This document shows, piece by piece, positions 53,442 through 60,359 of a DNA stretch of 64,000 nucleotides. The stretch is from JBEEOW01 sp041191405 (GTDB lineage: Bacteria > Bacteroidota > Bacteroidia > Cytophagales > UBA9547), in the NCBI GenBank assembly GCA_041191405.1, contig JBEEOW010000013.1:1-64000 (forward strand), written 5' to 3'. The position numbers and the translations under genes were made by a program. Within the stretch, counting starts at the first letter, position 1; the number at the start of each line of letters is the position of its first letter. The notes beneath the pieces were generated by a model. The model was not told the DNA's origin, did no database searches, and worked only from the letters and a program-made list of their open reading frames with translations.

Positions 53442-54374
53442 TTAAACAATCCTCAAATATCTCTCTTCCAATACACGTTTATATTCAATCTGCATCTCAG
53501 ATGATAAAAATGAACTATCTATCCATTGAATTGCTTTGACTTTATTCATATTAAATCGCTTAAATACCAAATCCACTTGCTTTTGACTTAGCCCTAGAGA
53601 CAATCCAAATTCTTCAAAATGGTGTTTGGAAAATTTCTTCTTTTTCCCAAATAATGTTAATGCCAATTCCTCTTCATCTTTAGGGTTAACTATTGAAACA
53701 TTTAATAAATCATAAGCTGGAGCTAAAACCCAACCTGAAGGTGATTCAATCAAGGAGAAATTTTTCAAGTGCATGTCGTTATTCCCTGTCAAAAAACTAA
53801 ACAAAGTCAATTCAAAAAAAAATAATTTATCTAAAACTGTATTATCAGAATAAGTACCTATTGCCTTACCAACTTTTTCCATCGAACTTTTATACTTGTC
53901 AAATGCTTCAGTAATTTGAAACATATCAAGCATGTGTATTTTTTGTCCGTTATCGGTACGGTCAATACGTTTAGTTATATAGGACAATTCTCCAGAAGCT
54001 AATTTTATTAAACTCGAAGGAACTACTTTAATCCCAAAAGCCTCTGCAATTCGCATCGTTACATGTTCATTTTGTGGCAATTCTGGATAATCGTTTGAAG
54101 GAGGTTTGAAAATATAATTTCCTCCCAATGCCCCTATCACGGTTAATCTTTGCTCAGCGCCTACTTTTTCTAAAGTCATAGAAAGCTTGGCTTGAACACC
54201 AGGCACTGCAATACTTCGCTCTATCACATTTTTAGCCAAATCACTCATTTGCCCAAATGAATAATTGATTAGAGGTGCAGTTTTAGAGCCGAAAAACAGC
54301 ATACTACATTTTGGATGAAAATCAATATCATCATTCAACTCTTTGTAACAATATAAACACCTATTCATTTTCAA
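53442..54374 (-). CDS. hipT: HipT-like serine/threonine kinase toxin
   Basis: A 310-residue HipA-family kinase without the N-terminal subdomain, as in three-gene HipBST systems. A small Cys/His motif (CLYCYKEL...FHPKC) opens the chain. The glycine-rich loop is RSIAVPGVQAKLS (about 53-65). The catalytic loop is TGNNDMHLKNFSLI (about 194-207) and the metal-binding segment LAPAYDLLN (about 214-222). HipT of E. coli phosphorylates TrpS; the target here is unknown. It overlaps hipS by 14 bp. Confidence 0.88.
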   Translation of the reverse strand: MKMNRCLYCYKELNDDIDFHPKCSMLFFGSKTAPLINYSFGQMSDLAKNVIERSIAVPGVQAKLSMTLEKVGAEQRLTVIGALGGNYIFKPPSNDYPELPQNEHVTMRIAEAFGIKVVPSSLIKLASGELSYITKRIDRTDNGQKIHMLDMFQITEAFDKYKSSMEKVGKAIGTYSDNTVLDKLFFFELTLFSFLTGNNDMHLKNFSLIESPSGWVLAPAYDLLNVSIVNPKDEEELALTLFGKKKKFSKHHFEEFGLSLGLSQKQVDLVFKRFNMNKVKAIQWIDSSFLSSEMQIEYKRVLEERYLRIV

Positions 54375-54696
54375 TATTTGATATAGGTTTAATACTTACA
54401 GCTCCAATACAATTCTTACAACAAGCTAATAACAAACCCATTCTATCATTAGGGTTAATTTTCCAGCTTTTATATGCAATTTCCAATAGCCAACCCTCAG
54501 GAATTAAGCCTTCAAAAAAAGCAGGCAAACGAATTTCGATATAAGGCTCAATTCGTACAGGCATAGTAAAAGTGATAAAACTTGTAGGGTGTTCTATAAC
54601 ATATTTTGAATCATATTGAAACACATATTCACCCTCATTGGTTTCTGTTAATAATCCAGCAAAAATATCTTTATAAAATACTTCGGCAGTTCTCAT
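54361..54696 (-). CDS. hipS: HipS-like small antitoxin subunit
   Basis: A 111-residue protein equal to the N-terminal subdomain of HipA: RTAEVFYKDIFAGLLTETNEGEYVFQYD, RLPAFFEGLIPEGWLLEIAYK and NPNDRMGLLLACCKNCIGAVSI. In characterised HipBST this separate piece is the antitoxin that blocks the kinase. It overlaps hipB by 4 bp (ATGA) and hipT by 14 bp, so all three are co-translated. Confidence 0.88.
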   Translation of the reverse strand: MRTAEVFYKDIFAGLLTETNEGEYVFQYDSKYVIEHPTSFITFTMPVRIEPYIEIRLPAFFEGLIPEGWLLEIAYKSWKINPNDRMGLLLACCKNCIGAVSIKPISNIENE

Positions 54697-54902
54697 TTAG
54701 GTAAATCTTTTGAGTTTACAGGAGCCAATTCATGCCCAAACATACTTAAAACCAAATTTACTTTATCTAAATTTAAATTGGTTTTACCTTGCTCAATTTT
54801 TCGGATTACAGTTAACGCCACACCTGTACGTTCAGCAAACTCCTCTTGTGTAAGATTAACGTCCTTTCTGCGTTGCTTTACAAAATCTGACAAATAACTC
54901 AT
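54693..54902 (-). CDS. hipB: HipB-like XRE repressor
   Basis: A 69-residue helix-turn-helix protein (FVKQRRKDVNLTQEEFAERTGVALTVIRKIEQGKTNLNLDKVNLVLSMFG), the first gene of the minus-strand hipBST operon. It should bind operators upstream and support inhibition of the toxin. Two TATAT-N8-RTATA sequences lie within 100 bp upstream. Confidence 0.88.
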   Translation of the reverse strand: MSYLSDFVKQRRKDVNLTQEEFAERTGVALTVIRKIEQGKTNLNLDKVNLVLSMFGHELAPVNSKDLPK

Positions 54903-54928
54903 TACATGCTATTGAATATAATTAAACA

Positions 54929-54936
54929 CAAAAATA
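54929..54936 (-). promoter_or_regulatory. Candidate -7 box of the hipBST operon
   Basis: TATTTTTG on the minus strand matches TAnnTTTG, 26 bp upstream of the hipB ATG. The nearer operator candidate begins 6 bp further upstream, so a bound repressor would cover the promoter. Confidence 0.5.
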
Positions 54937-54942
54937 CATTTT

Positions 54943-54960
54943 TATATTTAAAAACATATA
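54943..54960. promoter_or_regulatory. Candidate HipB operator 1
   Basis: TATAT-TTAAAAAC-ATATA, a 5-8-5 interrupted palindrome. It has the same spacing as the E. coli HipB operator TATCC-N8-GGATA and matches the second candidate at 14 of 18 positions. Confidence 0.5.
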
Positions 54961-54983
54961 AAATATAATTAAATTGATATTTT

Positions 54984-55001
54984 TATATGCAAAAGCGTAT
55001 A
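54984..55001. promoter_or_regulatory. Candidate HipB operator 2
   Basis: TATAT-GCAAAAGC-GTATA, 41 bp (about four helical turns) from the first candidate. Both sit in the short gap between hipB and mnmE. Confidence 0.5.
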
Positions 55002-55003
55002 AA

Positions 55004-56377
55004 TCACTTTCCTATACAGAATTTCGAAAATATGTTATCTAAAAGGTCCTCAGTAGTTATCTCACCAGTTATTTCACCTAAATAATACAATGCCTGACGA
55101 ATATCCATTGCTAAGAAATCTCCTGAAATAAAGGTATCTAATCCGTTGATAACATTATCGAGTGAGGTTTTGGTTTGTAACAATGCATCGTAATGACGAA
55201 TATTGGTTACTATATTACTTTCTGAACTTATTTCGCCTGCGTTTATTTTCTTGATTAATGTAGCTTTTAAAGTATCTATCCCTGTTTTTTGTGCCGCTGA
55301 AATAGGTATTATTTCTGAATTACTTTCTTGTACTGCACTTAAAGTTTTTGTGTCAATTGTATCTATCTTATTTGCTACAAAAATCACAGGTATTCCTAGT
55401 TCTAATAACTCTAAACTCTGAACACTAAACTCTTCACTTCCAACGTCCTTAATATCAAACAAATACAAAATCAAAGATGCCTCCTTCATTTTCTGACGAG
55501 TACGCTCAATGCCCATCGCCTCTAATTCGTCGGCTGTTTCACGTAAACCCGCTGTATCTATAAATCTAAACGAAATTCCTTCTATATTTATCTCATCCTC
55601 AATTACATCTCTCGTTGTACCTGCAATTGACGAAACCATTGCTCTGTCTTCATTCAACAATGCATTCAATAGCGTAGATTTTCCTGCATTTGGCTTACCT
55701 GCAATTACAGTTGGAACTCCTTTTTTAATTACATTTCCAAGGTCGAATGAGGATATTAATGCCTTCAAAACAGAAAGTAATTTTTCAACTAAGGCTCTTA
55801 AATGGTCTCTATTAGCAAACTCTACATCTTCCTCACCGAAATCAAGTTCGAGTTCAATCAATGAAGCAAATGCAATTAACTCTTCACGCAGTGCTTTTAT
55901 TTGTACCGAAAAACCTCCACGCATTTGATTCAGTGCAGCTGCATGAGCCATTTCTGTTTCGGCAGCAATTAAATCGGCAACTGCTTCGGCTTGTGCCAAA
56001 TCAAATCGCCCATTCATAAATGCTCTTTGGGTAAACTCTCCTGCCTTTGCAGGACGAGCTCCTTTTGCTACCAACAACTTTAAAATTTCCTTTACAATAT
56101 AAGGCGAACCGTGACAAGAAATTTCAATCACATTTTCGCTAGTAAATGAATGAGGTGCTAAAAATACTGCAACAACAACTTCATCAATAATAGCTCCTTT
56201 TTCATTACGAATAGTACCAAAATGTACAGTGTGCGACGCTACCGTTGTTAAATCTTTCCCTTTAAAAACAGTGTTTACAATATTAACCGACTCTTTTCCA
56301 GTTAGTCTGATAACTGCTATTGCTCCTACTCCTGCTGCTGTTGATAAGGCTACTATTGTTTCTGTGTGTAATGACAT
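55004..56377 (-). CDS. mnmE: tRNA modification GTPase MnmE
   Basis: A 457-residue GTPase that, with MnmG, adds a 5-carboxymethylaminomethyl group to wobble uridine. Domain order is standard: N-terminal tetrahydrofolate-binding part (TIVALSTAAGVGAIAVIRLTG), helical part, the G domain with P-loop AGKPNAGKSTLLNALL (about 222-237), SIAGTTRDVIEDE and NKID, and the C-terminal FCIGK that carries the required cysteine. The frame is intact. It marks the right edge of the defence island. Confidence 0.96.
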   Translation of the reverse strand: MSLHTETIVALSTAAGVGAIAVIRLTGKESVNIVNTVFKGKDLTTVASHTVHFGTIRNEKGAIIDEVVVAVFLAPHSFTSENVIEISCHGSPYIVKEILKLLVAKGARPAKAGEFTQRAFMNGRFDLAQAEAVADLIAAETEMAHAAALNQMRGGFSVQIKALREELIAFASLIELELDFGEEDVEFANRDHLRALVEKLLSVLKALISSFDLGNVIKKGVPTVIAGKPNAGKSTLLNALLNEDRAMVSSIAGTTRDVIEDEINIEGISFRFIDTAGLRETADELEAMGIERTRQKMKEASLILYLFDIKDVGSEEFSVQSLELLELGIPVIFVANKIDTIDTKTLSAVQESNSEIIPISAAQKTGIDTLKATLIKKINAGEISSESNIVTNIRHYDALLQTKTSLDNVINGLDTFISGDFLAMDIRQALYYLGEITGEITTEDLLDNIFSKFCIGK

Positions 56378-56382
56378 GGTGA

Positions 56383-56445
56383 GATTTTAGATGAAAGATG
56401 TTAGATTTTAGATGTTAGATTTTAGATGATTTAAGTGAATTGTAA
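56383..56445. repeat. TTTTAGATG repeat array upstream of mnmE
   Basis: Degenerate tandem units AGATTTTAGATG, AAAGATGTTAGATTTTAGATGTTAG and so on, immediately 5' of the mnmE start. Same family of low-complexity arrays as elsewhere in the window. Confidence 0.65.
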
Positions 56446-56472
56446 CATTAAACATCTCACATTTTACCAAAT

Positions 56473-57057
56473 TTAATCTTCAAAAACTTCGTCTAAATCA
56501 ATGATTAATCCAGGTAAAGTATATGGCGAAACTTTGTCGCCAAGTGTGAATTTACCTTTTAATTGGTATTTATCATTTTCAAGTAAAAATATATCTATAA
56601 TTTTATCTCCAGGAGATACTATCCAGTATTCATTTACTCCTGATGATTCGTAAACGTCAAATTTTTCTTTAACATCTTTGTGTGTTGTACTTGGCGATAA
56701 TATTTCAACAATCATATCAGGTGCACCAATACAACCTTTGTTATCAATTTTACTTGAATCACAAATTACACATATATCTGGTTGAACAACAGTTGGTTTC
56801 CCGTTTGTTTTTTCAATAGGAAGATATACATCAAAAGGTGCAATATAGACTTTACAAGGTTTCTTTTTTAGATAAACAGAAATTTCAGTAAATATATTTC
56901 CGGCAAATCGTTGATGTAAAGGAATTGGTGCTGGAGTCATTCTATATATTTTACCTTTGATTAACTCTACCATTTCACTGAATTGCCATGATAAATAATC
57001 AGCAAAGGTGTATGATTTGTTTAAATCAAGTTGCGATATATCGGTTATGACTTCCAT
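56473..57057 (-). CDS. Uma2-family putative endonuclease
   Basis: A 194-residue PD-(D/E)XK-fold protein of the DUF820/Uma2 family. The pattern VVQPDICVICDSSKIDNKGCIGAPDMIVEILSPST and VKEKFDVYESSGVNEYWIV gives the expected catalytic Asp and Glu positions. These proteins are numerous in some genomes and their function is unproven. It lies 25 bp downstream of the thioredoxin-like gene on the same strand. Confidence 0.85.
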   Translation of the reverse strand: MEVITDISQLDLNKSYTFADYLSWQFSEMVELIKGKIYRMTPAPIPLHQRFAGNIFTEISVYLKKKPCKVYIAPFDVYLPIEKTNGKPTVVQPDICVICDSSKIDNKGCIGAPDMIVEILSPSTTHKDVKEKFDVYESSGVNEYWIVSPGDKIIDIFLLENDKYQLKGKFTLGDKVSPYTLPGLIIDLDEVFED

Positions 57058-57082
57058 TTTTATAATAAACTAATAAAATTTA

Positions 57083-57601
57083 TTACTTAGCCGACTGTAC
57101 AAATTGTTCAAAATTCATTGATTTATAGTGATTTTCGCCATAAAACTTAACTACGTTTGTAAACTGTTTTACATCTAAATAGCCTGAAACCGGCGATAGA
57201 ATTTCCATATTTTCGTCTAAATATACAGTTGTAGGATAGCCAGTAACGCCAAAACGAGCAGCTAACTCTTGTTCTGTCATTTCTTTGCCATTGAATTTAA
57301 TTAACTTTTTGCTTTCTGCATTTAATTTTAAAGCATAGTAGTTTTTGTTCACATACTCACCTACAGTTGGGTCCGAAAATGTAGTTGCGTCCATACGCTT
57401 ACACCATCCACACCAATCTGTGTAAACATCCATTACTATTTTTTTCTTTGTTTTCTTTTGTAATTTAGCTACTTCTTCAAAAGTTAACCATTTGATTCCG
57501 TGCTCACTAGTTGCAGTACTTGGTTTTGAACTGATAAAAGCAAAACTTGCCAAAGCCACTACTAATATTGCTAATAAGGATAATGAAACTCTATTTTTCA
57601 T
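57083..57601 (-). CDS. Exported thioredoxin-like protein
   Basis: A 172-residue protein with an N-terminal signal or anchor (RVSLSLLAILVVALASFAFI). The thioredoxin fold has VMDVYTDWCGWCKRMDATTF with the CxxC redox pair (near residue 65), and the cis-proline region GVTGYPTTVYLDENME (near 115). Expected role is reducing or isomerising disulfides in the periplasm. The substrate is unknown. Confidence 0.85.
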   Translation of the reverse strand: MKNRVSLSLLAILVVALASFAFISSKPSTATSEHGIKWLTFEEVAKLQKKTKKKIVMDVYTDWCGWCKRMDATTFSDPTVGEYVNKNYYALKLNAESKKLIKFNGKEMTEQELAARFGVTGYPTTVYLDENMEILSPVSGYLDVKQFTNVVKFYGENHYKSMNFEQFVQSAK

Positions 57602-57724
57602 AATTCATTGATTTTTGATGTAAATAACGAAAAAAGTTTTCTAAAATTGAATATTTTACCTAAAAATTATGATTTAATTAACAATTGAATAATTACTATC
57701 TTGCAAAAAATAAAACCCATAAAT

Positions 57725-58315
57725 ATGAAATCAATATTACTTTCAATTTGCGTAATATTTACATTTTTATCTTGCAATAATTCGAATAAAGAAAATGCTA
57801 AAGTAATTGTAATTCAGCCTCTAGGAGATTTTTCAAACAAACATATTAAGGCAATTTATGATTCATTAAAAAGTATTAATCAGCATACTATACTTCGCAA
57901 AAGAGAATCATTACCACAAAATGCTTATTATAAACCTCGCAACAGGTACAGAGCCGATTCATTATTGAAATATTTAAAACAATTCAGTGCTCCAGATACA
58001 GTTGTTATTGGCTTAACTTACAAAGATATTAGCACCACCAAAGGTAAATTCAAAGATTGGGGAGTGATGGGTTTAGGTTATTGTCCGGGCAGTGCTTGTG
58101 TGGTTTCTACTTTTAGATTAAAAAAGGAAACTATTGCAAGTCAGTTTTATAAAGTATGTGTGCACGAACTTGGTCACACACAAGGTTTACCGCATTGTAA
58201 AGAAAAAACTTGTTTTATGCGAGATGCAGAAGGTGGAAATCCTGTAGATGAAGAAACTGATTTTTGCCCAAGTTGTAAAAAACATTTAATTGCTAAAGGT
58301 TGGAAATTGAAGTGA
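57725..58315 (+). CDS. Archaemetzincin-like zinc protease, predicted lipoprotein
   Basis: A 196-residue metzincin. From the ATG at 57725 it has a lipoprotein signal (MKSILLSICVIFTFLSCNN, lipidated Cys17). A TTG at 57701 would add eight residues ahead of the signal, so I prefer the ATG. The zinc site and structural cysteines are CVHELGHTQGLPHCKEKTCFM, ending with FCPSCKKHL, as in archaemetzincins. Most family members are cytoplasmic, so an exported form is notable. Substrate unknown. Confidence 0.88.
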   Translation: MKSILLSICVIFTFLSCNNSNKENAKVIVIQPLGDFSNKHIKAIYDSLKSINQHTILRKRESLPQNAYYKPRNRYRADSLLKYLKQFSAPDTVVIGLTYKDISTTKGKFKDWGVMGLGYCPGSACVVSTFRLKKETIASQFYKVCVHELGHTQGLPHCKEKTCFMRDAEGGNPVDEETDFCPSCKKHLIAKGWKLK

Positions 58316-58379
58316 TTAAACTTTATATTTGAAAAAACAAAAATAAAATTTGCAAGTTTTTATACTTAAAGCATAAAAC

Positions 58380-59102
58380 ATGTTAAGCTATCCGCCCAAA
58401 GTTCCTTTTTTACCAAATCAATTGAACTACAAACAAGTATTTTTTATTCAATTAATATATGTTGGTATTGCATTGCTTTTTAACGACTTAGCCAATATTT
58501 TCATTTCTGAAAAATCTATCATTATCACTAAAACACTGTTTTTTGCTGTAGGCTCAACATACATGTTAATGCTATGGAATTTACTTAGAGTAATGAATCC
58601 TGAAAGAGAAAAACTGGTTAAATATATTTTCATATTCCTGAATATCACATTTTTAGCATCTTTGTATGCAGCTAATCCTTGGTTTCAAACTGAAGTTGGA
58701 TTGAGTGAACGAATTTGGTTATTTTGTATTCATATTATTTTATTCGGACTTGAAATAGCTGTTATTTATAAGTCAATTCAAGATTTATACAAAACAGGGG
58801 TTTTCAATGCCGAAAAAATGTGGGGTATTGCAGCCCTTTTTATGATGATTGGTATAGCCTTCGGAAGTTTGTTTGATTTGATATGTATTATTCGTCCGGG
58901 TGCATTGGGGATAAATTTTGAACAAGGTGTTCGCAATTACATGGAATGCCTATATTATAGCTTCACCGTTATTGGTGGTGTTGACCCAGCTTATGCTGAT
59001 ACACTAAAGATTATCAAAAACATAGGTGTTATTGAAGCTGTTTGGAATCAATTATTTTTGGTAATTCTAGTTGGAAAAATGCTAGGCAAACCAAGCGAGT
59101 GA
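58380..59102 (+). CDS. Multi-pass membrane protein, unknown
   Basis: A 240-residue protein with five or six predicted membrane helices. Near residue 190, YMECLYYSFTVIGGVDPAY between hydrophobic segments resembles the pore loop of ion channels, but the filter sequence TVGYG is absent. No family is assigned. It is convergent with the response-regulator phosphatase. Confidence 0.6.
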   Translation: MLSYPPKVPFLPNQLNYKQVFFIQLIYVGIALLFNDLANIFISEKSIIITKTLFFAVGSTYMLMLWNLLRVMNPEREKLVKYIFIFLNITFLASLYAANPWFQTEVGLSERIWLFCIHIILFGLEIAVIYKSIQDLYKTGVFNAEKMWGIAALFMMIGIAFGSLFDLICIIRPGALGINFEQGVRNYMECLYYSFTVIGGVDPAYADTLKIIKNIGVIEAVWNQLFLVILVGKMLGKPSE

Positions 59103-59114
59103 TATAATTATCAA

Positions 59115-60323
59115 TTACTTTAGAGTAACCCCCAACACCAAAATATCATCCATTTGCTCGAAACCTTTCATCCAGTTATTGATAGTTTGTTGTAAAACAG
59201 AACCTAAGCCAGAAGATGATTTTTCACCATTTTCATTCAGCAAATCCATAAATCGTTTTGCTAAAAACTTTTTAAAATCTTCTCCTCCAAATTGATCAAC
59301 ATAACCATCAGAATGTAAAAGTAATTTATAACCAGACTTATATGGCATTGTTACCGATTGGAAAATCCTTTCTTCTTCTAATTGTTTACCCCCTATTGAA
59401 AGTTTATCTCCTTTAATTTCTACCCATTCCTCTAAGTTATGAATATATAAATGATGCATTGCACCTGCAAAACTTAACTCGTGGCTTTGTGGATTAATTA
59501 CCACAATTCCCATATCCATACCATCTCTAATTACAGTACTATAAGTTTGGTGTAAGGACTGACGAACTCCTTTATGTAAATAAGCTAAAATTTGCTCTGG
59601 TGCAGTTAATTCAGCATTTAATATTGCCTCATTTAATAAGTGATGCCCAAGCATTGACATCATAGCACCTGGAACTCCATGCCCTGTACAATCTCCCAAC
59701 ACAATAAAAATCAAGCCATTCACTTTTTTTACCCAATAAAAATCTCCACTAACAATATCTCTTGGCATATTGATAATGAAATTATCGTAAAAAAGTTTGG
59801 TCATCAAATCTGCCGAAGGTAACATCGCATTTTGCAAACGAGCTGCATAAGTTATGCTTGATTTTATTTCAGCTTGGTGAGCTACAACTTTCTTATTACT
59901 TTGAATAACTTGCTGATAAGCCGCATTTACTTTCACTACAGAACTCAATCGAGCAATTAACTCAACAGCATCAACAGGTTTTCTTAAAAAATCAATTGCA
60001 CCCGTTTCTAGTGCAAGTCTTAAATGTTCGCTTGTTGTATTACCTGTAATCATAATCACAGGAATATCAAGCGTATCTTCATCAGATTTCAATTTTTTCA
60101 ATACATCAATGCCATCCATTCCGGGCATTTCCCAATCTAAAAGAATAAGGTCAATTTCCTCATTTTTAAGTACATCAAAAATATCTAAACCATTTTCTAC
60201 CTTAAAAATTTTACATTCAAAATCGAAATTGAATTTTTTAATACCTGAAACCAATACTCTTTCGATAATCATCAAATTTACTGCATCGTCATCAGCAATA
60301 AGTATATTTAATTCTTGGGTCAT
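59115..60323 (-). CDS. Response regulator with SpoIIE-type phosphatase
   Basis: A 402-residue two-domain protein. The receiver (about 5-125) has LIADDDAV and phospho-acceptor aspartate in DLILLDWEMPGMDG (about residue 62). A linker helix leads to a PP2C/SpoIIE phosphatase (about 185-400) with GDFYWVKKVNGLIFIVLGDCTGHGVPGAMMSM and LLLHSDGYVDQFGG. It likely controls an anti-sigma/anti-anti-sigma partner, which is not in this window. Confidence 0.92.
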   Translation of the reverse strand: MTQELNILIADDDAVNLMIIERVLVSGIKKFNFDFECKIFKVENGLDIFDVLKNEEIDLILLDWEMPGMDGIDVLKKLKSDEDTLDIPVIMITGNTTSEHLRLALETGAIDFLRKPVDAVELIARLSSVVKVNAAYQQVIQSNKKVVAHQAEIKSSITYAARLQNAMLPSADLMTKLFYDNFIINMPRDIVSGDFYWVKKVNGLIFIVLGDCTGHGVPGAMMSMLGHHLLNEAILNAELTAPEQILAYLHKGVRQSLHQTYSTVIRDGMDMGIVVINPQSHELSFAGAMHHLYIHNLEEWVEIKGDKLSIGGKQLEEERIFQSVTMPYKSGYKLLLHSDGYVDQFGGEDFKKFLAKRFMDLLNENGEKSSSGLGSVLQQTINNWMKGFEQMDDILVLGVTLK

Positions 60324-60359
60324 GTTTGTGGTTATGTTTGGGATATTTGTTTGAAAAAA

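Noticed and set aside
58380..59102. Potassium channel annotation
   Set aside because: The pore-like loop lacks the selectivity filter and no channel family can be supported from sequence alone.
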